Of a stretch of DNA of 64,000 nt, positions 34,572 through 45,960 are shown in pieces. The first letter of the stretch is position 1. Each line of letters begins with the position of its first letter. The notes under the pieces are model-generated. The model was not told where the DNA came from, did no database searches, and worked only from the letters and a program-made list of their open reading frames with translations. Source of the stretch: Adenophora triphylla var. japonica (taxonomy: Eukaryota; Streptophyta; Magnoliopsida; Asterales; Campanulaceae); contig JAFEMH010001451.1 in NCBI GenBank assembly GCA_022495995.1, positions 276,501-340,500 on the forward strand. The letters run 5' to 3'. The position numbers and the translations under genes are program-made.

Positions 34572-37047
34572 AGAGTCCCAAAATACCATTTCTAAAAAAA
34601 AGTTTTCTTTACTTTAACTTGCAAAGTATACAACTCGTTTTCAAAACAATTTCAAAATAATCTCTTTACACTGAGGCGATATATAAACCTGTTTGCCACC
34701 ACACACAACCTGTTTTTACAAATATACAACTGGTAAGGCTTACACAAGCCAACCATACAACAGACCAACTCAAGTTGAATTACAATACAATCCAACTGAA
34801 AACATGTTTAAGAAAGTTTGATTTACAAAACCTTTCCCCAAAAGAATAACAACCAACAATCCCAACTCCCCATTACAACACATACCCCGACAACCAAAAG
34901 ATGTCCAAACTCCTGCCACGGCTTTACTGGTCCGGTCTTCCTGTCTCAGCGGGATCTAAAACAATAAAGGGAGAAGGGGTGAGATAAAATATCAGCAAGC
35001 CATTATGTATGCAACAATATGCCATACAAGATGCAACACATAAACAGGTTGCTCAATACAAATATGCAACACCAAACAGGTTGCTCAATCACATTGGGAA
35101 AAAAGTAAACACGTTACATTACCTTTCCCTTTACCTTTTCCCCATCTGGGTCATATGTAGTACTACGGTAGGAGTTATACTTATACTCCACTCATTTGGT
35201 GAACTGCTAGTGCACCTTCACCTCTTATACAATCCCTTATAGAGATCCATATAAGATGCCTCGCTATCATGTGGCATGACTACACATATCCACAGAAGCT
35301 GAACCCCTCAATCTTTGGCCACAGAAGGGGGTGAATGGTTCAAGTATAAGGACATCCAATCACTCTATGAAATATCTTCTCATAAGTGGTTGCATTCCCT
35401 ATACCCCCAAAGATCAACTGGTATACCATATTCAAGCACATTACAGATACTTGAAAATAAGTCCACCCAATGGGACATCAACATATATATAACATGGTAC
35501 TGCAATTCATGTTAAACCATTGAAACAGTGCAACACGTATCTCACACTATGTGCACAAGTAGCTATGAATTTGTAAACTCGTATGACACAAATTAGATCA
35601 CGTAAGTCCTACACATTCATTACACAATCTGTAACCTAGTAACAGGATGCTACCCCTCCTGTCCCAACCAAGTAAATAGTGCACAACACAATTGAGGCAC
35701 TATAAAACAAATAACCCTACCTAGGTCATCACATAAGGCTACCATATCATATAAGTAACCCTACGCGTTCACAATACAATATTAAACACCTTCTCTTAAG
35801 GTTCCAAGTTCATTTACCAAGTTTTATAAACTTTGGTTCAAGTTGCACACTAGCCTCTCAAGCATTTTCAAGACATTATTTAAAGCACTTCCCATTATCC
35901 ATTTGGACTAATTCAAGTTCCACAATGTAGTACTAAAGTGGTACTAGAATCCTAGTTAAAGTGTGTACCAATACATGGCCATTAAACTAGGTTCACAAGG
36001 CTTCAAACAATGTTCAAGGTCTGCAGGGTAGGGCACGACTCGTGCCCTTTAAACCCCCACCAGATGTAGTCGTGCACGGATGTGTCACGACTTAGTGTAT
36101 CTTCAAGGCACGACTCATGCCTCTGGGCACGACTCGTGCCCTTGCCCAGAAACTATCATTCTCTGCTGAACAACATCAAAAACAACAACAACAACACTAT
36201 TTCTCAGTCCAGCTATGGTAAAGTGATTCTAACTTTACCCTAACAGTATTATAACACATAAATACATACTCTTCATGCCATACAACCCATCTATAACAAC
36301 TTTAACCCCTTTAATTCATAACCCCAAGGCAAGAACTCCAAGTATTCAACCAACTCTTTACTTTCTACTTCAAACACCAAGAACAAGTCTCCAACTTTTA
36401 CCAAACTGATCCATAACAGCATAATAACAACATTAAACATATTATGAGCAGTTATAGAAGGAAACCATAACAACTTACCAATATTTACCAAAATAAAAGA
36501 CAAAGATACTCGGATACTCTTGTTCTACTCAACTCCCTTAGCAAGAATTTGAGGTTGGAATCAACAACACATCAAGGGGTGAATTTCTGGGAATTTTGGA
36601 AGCTAAATAGGGTTTAAGGAACCTTCAAGAACGTAAAATCCATGGAAGAACTGAGGAGGTGACAAATGCTTCCTTAAGAAGCTTAAAATGAGATATATAT
36701 AAAACAAGTTACAACTAAGCCCCTCCGAGATTGAAATGCAACGAATAACTACCTTAAACTTATAGTTACACCTAAGCACCTTGATACTTTAACAACACTT
36801 TCAACTCAAATTTCCATGTGCTAACAATTAACTACACAACTTTCCTTTATTTAGACATTATATGATTAAATCAAGTTATAACATCTAAATCACTTTAACA
36901 ACATCTAACATCACATAGCTCACAACAATGCCAAAAATGAACACGTAATCTTTTCAAATGCCAACAAATAAGGGATGAGATGCAATGCAACCCAACCCCA
37001 CATGCTTCATGTGTAACCAAAATGTGCCTAGGTTGAGGGTCGTGACA
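34572..37047 (-). repeat. 3' LTR of Chr-C (left end approximate)
   Basis: It starts TGTCACGACCCTC at 37047, next to AAAGGGGAGTGAG. Length near 2.4 kb suits Tekay-type elements. It contains GGGCACGACTCGTGCCC twice (36031-36047 and 36125-36141) and related decayed sites. No gene inside. Confidence 0.65.
36031..36141. promoter_or_regulatory. CACGACTCGTG near-palindromes in the Chr-C LTR
   Basis: Two identical 17-mers GGGCACGACTCGTGCCC plus GGCACGACTCATGCC and TAGTCGTGCACGG. The core is the same as in the Cop-1 LTRs. Confidence 0.6.
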
Positions 37048-37069
37048 CTCACTCCCCTTTAAATAAAAT

Positions 37070-38372
37070 TCATCCCGAATTTGGACTTCCCTTACCTGAA
37101 TGCTCAAACAAATCCGAATATTTCTGTCTCATCTCTAATTCCAATTCCCAAGTAGCTTCCTCAATGGTGTGATTCTTCCAAAGAACTTTCACCACAGGAA
37201 TACTCTTGGTACGCAATTCCTGGACCTGCCTCTCCAGAATTTGCAAAGGTACCTCCACATAAATCATGTCTGCCTGAACATCCTCAGGAGGAGAACTCAA
37301 CACATGAGAGGAATCATAACAGTACTTCCTCAACATGGACACATGGAATACATCATGGAGAGAAGAAAGAGAGGGAGGTAAAGCCAAATGATAGACTAAC
37401 TCACCTACCTTCTCTAAAATATCAAAAGGACCAACAAATCTAGGAGCCAATTTCCCTTTGTTGCCAAACCTCTTGATCCCCGTTCTTGGTGAGATCTTCA
37501 AGAACACAAAATCACCCACCTGAAAGGATAACTCCCTTCTTCTAGTGTCGGCATAGCTCTTCTGGCGACTCTGAGCTGTCCTCAATCTGTCACGGATCAC
37601 TTTGATCTTCTCAGTTGAGTCTCTAACCAAATATGGACCCCAAAGTCTAGCCTCACCAAATTCATCCCAACACATTGGGGACCTATATTTCCTCCCATAC
37701 AGTGCCTCATATGGTGCCATCTCAATGCTGGATTGGTAGCTATTGTTATAGGCATACTCCACTAAGGCAAATGGTATTTCCAAGATAACTGGAAGTCCAT
37801 CACACAAGCCCGTAGCATATCCTCTAGAATCTGAATGGTCCTCTCTGTCTGCCCATCAGTCTGAGGATGAAAAGCTATACTGAAACTCAACTTAGACCCT
37901 AAGGCTTCATGTAAATCCCTCCAAAACCGTGAGGTGAACCTTGGATCCCTATCAGATACAATGTTGACATGTACTCCATGCAATCTCACAATCTCACGTA
38001 TGTACAACTGAGCCAATTTCTCCAATGAATACTTGGTTGAAACTGGAAGAAAATGAGCTGATTTGGTCAACCTATCCACAATCACCCATATAGCATCCAT
38101 CTTCCTCAGAGTAGGAGGCAATCCAGTCACGAAATCCATAGAAATTCCCTCCCACTTCCATTCTGGAATATCCAAATGTTGAAGCAATCCTGTAGGCCTC
38201 TGATGTTCCGCTTTGATCTGTTGGCAAGTTAGACACTTTGACATGAATTCTGCAATTTCCTTTTTCATGCCATTCCACCAGTAACCCCTTTTCAAATCCT
38301 GATACATTTTGGTGCTTCCTGGATGAACATCAAATCGGGACTTATGGCCATCCTCTAATACCTGCTTCTTGA
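37070..38372 (-). pseudogene. Chr-C integrase and chromodomain
   Basis: Zinc finger CLTCQQIKAEHQRPTGLLQ, core ISMDFVTGLP (Asp), IVSDRDPRFTSRFW (Asp) and AFHPQTDGQTERTIQ (Glu). A frameshift at about 37805 separates it from LVEYAYNNSYQ..APYEALYG. The C-terminal region includes VGDFVFLKISPRTGI and a chromodomain-like end (VKVLWKNHTIEEATWELE). Chromodomains bias integration to chromatin marks in this clade. Confidence 0.9.
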
Positions 38373-38373
38373 T

Positions 38374-39762
38374 TTATGGGGAAGAAGGTACGCAAATCCT
38401 GCCTTTGAAGGTGATTCCATCCTTGTTCAATGAAAACTCCCCAGACTTGCCATCTTGCAATTTCTCCCTGATTTTCTTCAACTCATCATCATTCAACTGA
38501 GCTTCCCTAAGATCCCCATAAAGAGTAGGAACAGCTCTAACATTGGCAAACAACATATCAACTCTCACCTCCCAAGATACCAAGGATGATAGATGAGCCT
38601 TACGGCTAATAGCATCAGCTACCACATTGGCCTTCCCGGAATGATAAGAAATAACACAATCATAGTCTTTCAGGAGCTCCAACCATCGCCTCTGTCTGTT
38701 GTTCAGTTCCTTCTGAGTAAACAAGTACTTCAGGCTCTTGTGATCTGTAAATATCTCAAACTTGGCCCCATACAAGTAGTGCTTCCACTTATGCAATGCA
38801 AACACAATAGCTGCTAACTCCATATCGTGGGTAGGAAAATTCTACTCAGCTGGTGATAACTTCCTCAAAGCATACGCAATTACCTTCCCATTTTGCATAA
38901 GTACACAACCCAATCCCTCTTTAGAAGCATCACTGAAGATAACGAAATTCTCACAACCCTCTGGAAGTGTAAGAATAAGAGCTGAAGTCAATCTCTTCTT
39001 CAGTTCAGTAAAGCCAGCTTCACACTTAGAATCCCAAATAAATGGTACATCCTTCCGAATCAATCTGGTCAATGGAGTTGCAATCCTCAAAAATCCCTCA
39101 ATAAATCTTCGATAATACCTCGCTAAACCAAGGAAACTACGAACCTCTGTCACAGTAGAAGGCTGTTTCCAGCTGACTACAACCTCAATCTTTGAAGGAT
39201 CCACTGCAATACTAGTACTGGATACCACGTGACCTAAGAAAGAAATCTGTTCCAGCCAAAACTCACATTTGCTGAACTTTACAAACAACTGTTTCTCACG
39301 AAGCACGGATAACACAATTCTCAAATGCCTCTCGTGATCTTCCCTGGATTTTGAGTATACCAGGATATCATCAATAAAAACAACCACAAAACTGTCAAGA
39401 TACGGCTTGAAGATCCTGTTCATCATATCCATAAAGACTGCTGGTGCATTAGTCAACCCAAATGGCATAACAAGAAATTCATAATGCCCGTACCTTGTTC
39501 TGAAAGTTGTTTTAGAAACATCATCTGGCTTGATTTTCAACTGATGGTATCCGCTACGTAAATCCAACTCGGAACCTTGGAGTTGATCAAACAAATCATC
39601 AATGTGAGGAAGAGGATATTTGTTCTTAATAGTAGCTTGATTCAACAATCTGTAATCAATACATAACCGCAAAGTACCATCCTTCTTCCTAACAAACAAC
39701 ACTGGTGCTCCCCAGGGCGACACACTGGGACAAATAAAACCTCTATCTAACAACTCCTGCAA
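38374..39762 (-). pseudogene. Chr-C reverse transcriptase and RNase H
   Basis: RT from [10 protein letters not shown], with [49 protein letters not shown] and catalytic [11 protein letters not shown]. RNase H has [13 protein letters not shown], then a TAG at 38842 (usual Tyr), then [17 protein letters not shown] and [16 protein letters not shown] at 38374 precedes the integrase. Confidence 0.92.
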
Positions 39763-40430
39763 CTGAATTTCAACTCTTTCAACTCAGCTGGAGCCATTCT
39801 GTAAGGTGCTTTAGAAATTGGTGAAGTACCCGACAATAAATCAATGCAAAATTTCCACCTCTCTATCAGGAGGCATACTATACTCAGTTGAGAACACATC
39901 ACTGAACTCATTCACAACTGGAACACAAGATAAATCAGGAGACTTCTTACCAGAGTCTACCACATATGCCAAGTAACCCTCACACCCCTTAGACAACAAC
40001 TTTCTAGCCTTTATAGCAGAAATAACATGAATGCCAAATACAGATTTATCAGCATCAAAGACAAATATAGGCACATCAGGCATAGAAAAGGTGACTCGCT
40101 TTCTACGACAGTCCACCAAGGCATGACAAGAACTCAACAGTCCATGCCTAAAATAACATCAAAATCATGGATTGGCAACTCTACCAAATCCACTGGCAAT
40201 ACATGCCCACAAATAATCACCTCACAGCCATGATAGATCAAAGAGGATTCGAGGTGTTCTCCCACAGGAGTAGAAACCTCTAACACATAAGGTAACAACA
40301 TAGGCAACTTATGCAATGTAAATGCAAAATGAGATGCCACATATGAATGAGACAATCCAGGGTCGATAAGAATACGAGCCCTGACCCCTGAGACAGGGAC
40401 AATACCTCTAATCATCGCAGTAGGATATAC
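39763..40430 (-). pseudogene. Chr-C protease and spacer
   Basis: Protease with LIDPGLSHSYVA where the family usually has D-S/T-G; the change to Pro in the triplet suggests loss of activity. The spacer has [15 protein letters not shown]. Frame breaks lie near 40135, 39841 and 39765. Upstream gag is cut off by Tat-E. Confidence 0.8.
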
Positions 40431-40435
40431 CTGAA

Positions 40436-42163
40436 TGAACGCCCTCCGAAAAAATCAAAACAAAAATCTTCCTTTTTTTTTTTGAAAATACAACTTGTTG
40501 TTTTTATCTTTTAATTTTGGGAGTAGCCACGCCGTTTTTAAAGGAAAACATTAAAAAACCTTCGGAAATGAGAAATGGGTTCGGGGGTCAAGTTACGATG
40601 TGGGAAGAGAATAATGAACTCACCCACATCGCCTCTTTCGAGACTTTCAATCAAACATTGGACAATTATAATCATTCAAAGTGTGTGCAATTTGTGTCAA
40701 TCAAACAAGGCATGCAAATTTGGATTTTATTGATGGCATTGAAATTGGATACAACTTGTGAGCCATGACAGGGGGCCACACCCTTACAAACGATTACAAA
40801 ACAGAAGATGAGACAATCTGTCCAGGGAGCTCGGATGTCATCCGACACAGGACTTCCTCAGAGAGGGATGTCGGACGACATAAGTCCTCCTGATTAGGTT
40901 GCCTCTTACAACACCAAGGCTATTCTAGAATTTAAACAATGCTATTTTAACTAAGAAGAGACACTATTCAGGGTCTAAGACCAGTTTGGAGTTGACTGGA
41001 GTGAGCAAAGTCAAGATTGACTTTTAATGATACGGATGTCGTATGACATAGGACATCCAAGGCTGTCCATGTCACACGACAAACCGTCTCCATCAATAAA
41101 TTGCACCCAAACAGATCTTAGGTCTCCCAAATAGTGATAAATGAACTGAACACTATTAAAACACAGCTTTGAGTCACAAAAGGGGATCAAATCTGGGTAG
41201 ATCTGAAGTCGCTGAAAGCCAAATGGCTTTCCGGGAACTCTATGTCGTATGACACAGGACCTCTTGAGGTGTCCTGTGTCGTCCGACATAGGCGACCTGT
41301 TTCAGTGCCCTTCAGCAGACTGATCCCTCCTTGCTCTCAATGCACAACTAAGCTACAATATTGACTAAAAGCAGTAGAATAGTAACACTACGTGAGTATT
41401 ATGGGAGGATCACATGGCTTTAATGGCCAAATGTGATGAATCACATATTTATGGCCATTATCATGTAGCCATCACCTCCTAACTCAAACACAAGTAAACA
41501 AGATGCAAACTTTAATGCAACTAATGCTACTAAATTTCCAGATCTGAGGTGAGGAGATGTGAATATGGAAGATTCACATCTCCACCACCTTTGTCATGCA
41601 AAAATCCCAAATATTCACATACTATTGAGCAATATAAGCATGCAATTTAAATAAATGAAGATGCAAGATGTAATCAGAGTGAGAGGGAGTTTAGGGACTA
41701 CCTATTGTAGTCCACAAGGTAAAAGCACCAGTAGTATGGTGTTTACCCCTTCAAAACACAAACAAAGGAAGTCTTTCTTTGGATCTTGGCTTGGATGTGT
41801 GTATGTATGAGGAGGGAGGTGAGTGTGTGTGAGAGAGAGAGGGTGACCTCTATTTTGATAGAGTTTCTTTACTTGCCAAAGTCCTCCTTAAAATGATCAG
41901 CCATGCCCTTTATTTATTGGCATGCTGATGGGAGGTCCTTTGTCGTCCGATATGGAGCTTCCACCGCCTTGGGAGTGTCCTGTGTCGGACGACACCGGTC
42001 AACTTTATGACCAGTTGGGCCGCAGGAAGGCAGGCCCAATGGATCAAGCATGGCTTTAGGTAATTTAGGCTCAAAATGCACTTTAGAAAATAAATGAGCC
42101 CAAAATTAATGCCAACCATGGAAAGTGGACCCAAAAACACGAGTTCGGGTCGGGGTACTCACA
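40436..42163 (-). repeat. 3' LTR of Tat-E
   Basis: Minus strand from TGTGAGTACCCCGACC at 42163 to ..GGAGGGCGTTCA. It has the Tat LTR end features (TTGACCCCCGAACCC, GGCGTGGCTACTC). TATA-like AATAAATA is near 41918. Palindromic TGTCGTNNGACA-type sites plus AGGAC occur at 40830-40887, 41038-41085, 41241-41292 and 41936-41997. Confidence 0.8.
41936..41997. promoter_or_regulatory. Palindromic sites upstream of the Tat-E LTR TATA
   Basis: TTTGTCGTCCGATATGG and GTGTCCTGTGTCGGACGACA. Six or so further copies lie deeper in the LTR, for example TGTCGTATGACACAGGAC at 41243-41260. Confidence 0.5.
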
Positions 42164-42205
42164 GAGCCCCTCGGTGACGTCACTTCTGCGAGAAGTGGGG
42201 TCGTC
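42164..42205 (-). other. Pre-LTR stem-loop and polypurine tract of Tat-E
   Basis: On the minus strand CGACCC is followed by CACTTCT-CGC-AGAAGTG (7-bp stem), then ACGTCACCGAGGGGCTC against the LTR start. Confidence 0.65.
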
Positions 42206-42296
42206 GATAAAATGAGAATCTCGAGCCGGACAACGAACGGCGGGGAAAGAGATGACCAAGATGGTCGAGTGGCTGGACCTTTTACGAAAAGGATTT

Positions 42297-42332
42297 CTAT
42301 GTATCCCGTGAGGGAATCAAGCCGAATCGTAG
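42297..42332 (-). other. CTACG..CATAG hairpin, Tat-E copy 2
   Basis: Minus strand: CTACGATTCGGCTTGATTCC, then TCACGGGATACATAG. The inner TCCC..GGGA pairs. One outer base is changed relative to the other copies. Confidence 0.55.
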
Positions 42333-42379
42333 TTCAACAAAGAGGTGGCACTAATGAAAGGCCACGAGCTTTGTACCAA

Positions 42380-42600
42380 AGGTTTGACTGTTTCTTTAGG
42401 GAGTCACCTGAGGAGTTGACTGTTTCATTGGGGAGTTACCCCGAGGAGTTGACTGTTTCTTTGGGGAGTCACCCGAGGAGTTGACTGTTTCTTTGGGGAG
42501 TCACCCGAGGAGTTGACTATTTCTTTAGGGAGTCACCCGAGGATTTGACTGTTTCTTTGGGGAGTCACCCGAGAATTTGACTATTTCTTTGTACCCGAAA
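42380..42600. repeat. 32-33-bp tandem array in Tat-E
   Basis: About seven copies of TGACTGTTTCTTTGGGGAGT followed by CACCCGAGGAGT. It is related to the Tat-G array at 32005-32710 in the same element-relative orientation. Confidence 0.9.
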
Positions 42601-42639
42601 GAAGAATAATCCTAAAAGCATAACATGAAAGATAATCAC

Positions 42640-43500
42640 AAGATGGTTCAGAGAGATAGGAACGAGCCTAAAGGGGTGTAGGAACAAGCCTAAAAGGGTA
42701 TAGGAACAAGCCTAAAGGGTATAGGAACAAGCCTAAAGAAATATAGGAATAAGCCTGAAGGGGTATAGGAACAAGCCTAAAGAGGTGTAGGAACAAGCCT
42801 ATGCATAGGAACAAGCCTAGCGTGATATAGGAACAAGCCAAAAAAGATATAGGAACAAGCCTAAATAGATATAGGAACAAGCCTAAAAAGATATAGGAAC
42901 AAGCCTGAAAAGATATAGGAACAAGCCTAGCTAGATATAGGAACAAGCCTAAGGAAGTGTAGGAACAAGCCTACGGAAGTGTAGGAACAAGCCTATGCAT
43001 AGGAACAAGCCTATGCATAGGAACAAGCCTAGCGAGATATAGGAACAAGCCTAAGGAAGTGTAGGAACAAGCCTACGGATAGTGTAGGAACAAGCCTACG
43101 CATAGAAACAAGCCTAGCGAGATATAGGAACAAGCCTAGGGAAGTGTAGGAACAAGCCTACGGATAGTGTAGGAACAAGCCTACGTATAGGAACAAGCCT
43201 AGCGAGATATAGAAACAAGCCTAAGGAAGTGTAGGAACAAGCCTACGAATAGTGTAGGAACAAGCCTACGCATATGAACAAGCCTAGCGAGATATAGGAA
43301 CAAGCCTAAAGAAGTGTAGGAACAAGCCTACGAAAGTGTAGGAACAAGCCTACGCATAGGAACAAGCCTAGCGAGATATAAGAACAAGCCTAAAGAAGTG
43401 TAGGAACAAGCCTACGAAAGTGTAGGAACAAGCCTACGCATAGGAACAAGCCTAGCGAGATATAGGAATAAGCCTACGCATAGGAACAAGCCTAAAAGGG
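42640..43500. repeat. Array of about 20-bp units (AGGAACAAGCCTA)
   Basis: About 40 copies of TATAGGAACAAGCCTA plus a variable 2-7-bp tail. The fixed core with variable tails superficially recalls spaced repeats, but the tails are too short to be spacers. Confidence 0.93.
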
Positions 43501-43784
43501 GGTAGAGATTAATTTAAAAGTATCGCGGGATGAACTCCAAGAAAAGGAAATGACTTTTTCGAGAAAGTAAACATAAGACAAGATGATTTGCAGTTGAAAT
43601 GAGATATACTTTCATACCTGTGATGTGCTTACCTGCAAGGGTCGTGCACATGACGATCACTTGAAGTGATGGGCTGACTTTGGAAATATTTTTCGGGTAG
43701 AACACGAACTTTGCTGTTGATATTACCGTTGCAAGATGGACTCTGCTGTTAATTTGCCATTGCGAGACGTGTATTGCTGATGAT

Positions 43785-44051
43785 TTGCCATTGCAAGATG
43801 GGCCTTTGACGATGATGGTGAGGATGATCCTCTCCAGCCCCCCGCTTGCCGCAGTGCTCCAGTGGCACGGATATTACGGCGAGCCCCAGCCTTGGGCCCT
43901 AGATGAGGAGGATGATGACTCTGATGGCGAGATCCATGAGGAGCAGGAGGGCGACGGCGATGGCCAGAAAGAGAGTGATTCAGGGGAGAGCGGTGACCGC
44001 GACTCCGAGGAGGGTGGTGAGCACCATGGCGATGACTCAGAGCCGGATTGA
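43785..44051 (+). pseudogene. Acidic C-terminal exon remnant, antisense in Tat-E
   Basis: Frame of 88 codons ending in a strongly acidic Asp/Glu/Gly/Ser-rich tail (DEEDDDSDGEIHEEQEGDGD) and a TGA stop. It lies where Tat-F and Tat-G have the end of the PMD gene. It may be the last exon of a lost antisense gene, but no PMD motif is visible. The family is not identified. The upstream 43500-43784 holds no recognisable exon. Confidence 0.35.
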
Positions 44052-44599
44052 TTGCGGTGGCCCCCTTTTGCCATGCTTTTAGGACTCTTAGAGAGAGAGA
44101 GAGAGAGAGAGAAGAAACAATGCATGCACTATTCTATTATTTCTCACTTTGTAAAACAATATTTTTTTATTTTGCAACTAATGCACTCTCTTGATAGCAT
44201 CTAAACATATTTGTTTATATGTATTAGTCTGTCCCAAGGAATGGCAAAAAAGAATGGCATTTGTTGGGGGTTGGGTGTTTTTATGGTTTGGTATTTATTG
44301 GGTGTTATTTGTTGTGCCAAATCCTCTCCCATGCATTTGGTGAGTAAGGGGAATGGATATATACAGTTTTGGGCTGTTTTGGACAGGTTTGAGCAAGTAT
44401 CGGATTGTCGATGGAATGCTGCAGATGCAACCAGCGCTGATGTCTGATGGATGGTCACATTAACAAACATTCTTGGGAAACCATCCCCAGCATTTATAAA
44501 AGGACAGATTCGCAAAAAGGCAACTTCCAGCAGTCACAGCAGCCCAAAAATTGACCTTCAACACCAAAATTAGCCCCGAGATCCAACATTTGGCCCAAA
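44052..44599. other. Spacer with (GA)n and a possible promoter
   Basis: Microsatellite (GA)n at 44092-44112. TTTATAAAAG at about 44491-44500 is TATA-like and lies about 100 bp before the ATG at 44600. No gene seen. Confidence 0.4.
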
Positions 44600-45000
44600 A
44601 TGGAACGTTATGATGAGAGATCCAATGCAGTCCCGTTACTGGCAGAATCATCATGTGGTCAAGGAGGCACCCATCTTTTCAGATCTCAGTCAATCAGTCC
44701 TAGACTCGGAAATATATACGCGCAGGGGGATATCTTTTGAAAAGATGGAATGAATCCCGAATTTGTGTATGACACACTCGCTTTGGGTTTGACTCTTTTG
44801 AGAGAGTATAAGCATCGCAAGGTGTTGAAAAGTGTATGGAAGTCCCTGCTGACAGAAAGATAGTGTTTGGCTCTATCTTCCTAAGATGTAGAAAGAGAAG
44901 ACTTGTCGAGACACTTGAAAAATATGTCTTATTCGTGATGATCACAAGGCTGCTTAAAACCCTTTATTAATGTTCGGGTTATTCAAACACTAAGTCTGAT
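44600..45000 (+). pseudogene. Second antisense frame of Tat-E, unknown, conserved with Tat-G
   Basis: From ATG 44600 the frame reads MERYDERSNAVPLLAESSCG, then PRLGNIYAQGDIF, a TGA, KDGMNPEFVYDTLALGLTLL, KSVWKSLLTER, a TAG (Gln in Tat-G), CLALSS and a TAA (Tyr in Tat-G). Similarity to Tat-G 28234-27870 continues into VEREDLSRHL. Because the stops in one copy are sense codons in the other, a once-coding sequence is likely. No family recognised. Confidence 0.5.
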
Positions 45001-45149
45001 ATGAACAAATATTTTGATTAATCACAAGGAGAAAACCAACTGATATCGAGATCAAGCTCGGAAGGATGGAAAGTGTATAGGAACGGTTCTTGATGAGACC
45101 GAATTTTTTGAGATTTGTTTGTGATTTCGACCGGACCAATTATGGTTGC

Positions 45150-45188
45150 CTACATTCCCTCCATTATGAAGAGCTCAGGTCGCCGTAG
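45150..45188 (-). other. CTACG..TGTAG hairpin, Tat-E copy 1
   Basis: On the minus strand CTACGGCGACCTGAG..GGGAATGTAGGCAACC; one outer base is changed. It matches the Tat-F copy at 56662-56708. Confidence 0.5.
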
Positions 45189-45589
45189 TTTGGGCAAGTC
45201 CCGATTGAAAAGAGAATGAAACTTCAAGATTTTGAGGACCTTTGAGGATTTTTTCGAGGATTGGAGGATTGGAAAGCATGTCCTCCTGGAGTGTCGATGA
45301 AAGACACGGATGCGAAGCCCCAGTGGACATCCACGGCAAGTGTTTGCGGAGGAGAAATGAAATATGCTCACATGAAGTGTCGAAGAGAAGGGTTGAATTT
45401 GCACAATCTTTGATTGAGGATCATTTGAGCCAAGATGGATTTGGCTCCGATTTAAGCGAGCAATGAAGCATTAATCTAATTTAAATCTCGAAGATATTAG
45501 AATGAAATTACTATCCGGTAGGGACTGTAGCTGGGTTTTCGGGCTTCGATCCGCCATCGGGTAATTTTGGAAGTGGATGACCTCTTAAG

Positions 45590-45960
45590 ATGAGAGCTCG
45601 GCTGGGCCTTTTACTGACTATACCTCTAAAGATGAGAGGTTGGCTTGCAGGGATGTGTTTGGAATTTCTAAGGTAAGGGAATTGATTTACCTCTAAGAAT
45701 GAGAGGTGCAAATTGGATTTGCCAAGGGCAAGGGTAATGGTAATGGTGTTGGGAATATCCTCTAAAATCGAGAGGATGGCTTGGGATTGGTTAAGGAAAT
45801 GGAAATATCCTCTAAAATTGAGAGGATGGCTTGGGATTGGTTAAGGAAATAGGAATATCCTCTAAAATAGAGAGGATGGCTTGGGATTGGTTAAGGAAAT
45901 GGGAATATCCTCTAAAATCGAGAGGATGACTTGGGATTGATTAAGGTAATGGTGAGAGGA
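45590..45960. repeat. Tandem 50-bp units, each with an internal inverted repeat
   Basis: Four near-identical copies of AATATCCTCTAAAATCGAGA plus GGATGGCTTGGGATTGGTTA (45748-45960), preceded by looser ACCTCTAAAGATGAGAGGT-type units. Each unit can fold as ATCCTCT..AGAGGAT. Confidence 0.88.

Larger units (their letters stand above)
34572..40435 (-). mobile_element. Chr-C: chromovirus (Tekay/Del-like), 3' part
   Basis: Minus-strand pol (protease, RT, RNase H, integrase with chromodomain) is followed by a polypurine tract and a 3' LTR starting TGTCACGACCC at 37047. Tat-E interrupts it upstream of the protease at about 40435. Two stops and three frameshifts show decay. The left LTR boundary is approximate. 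Confidence 0.85.

Noticed and set aside
42640..43500. CRISPR-like array of short repeats
   Set aside because: The variable parts are only 2-7 bp, there are no cas genes, and the context is a plant retrotransposon.
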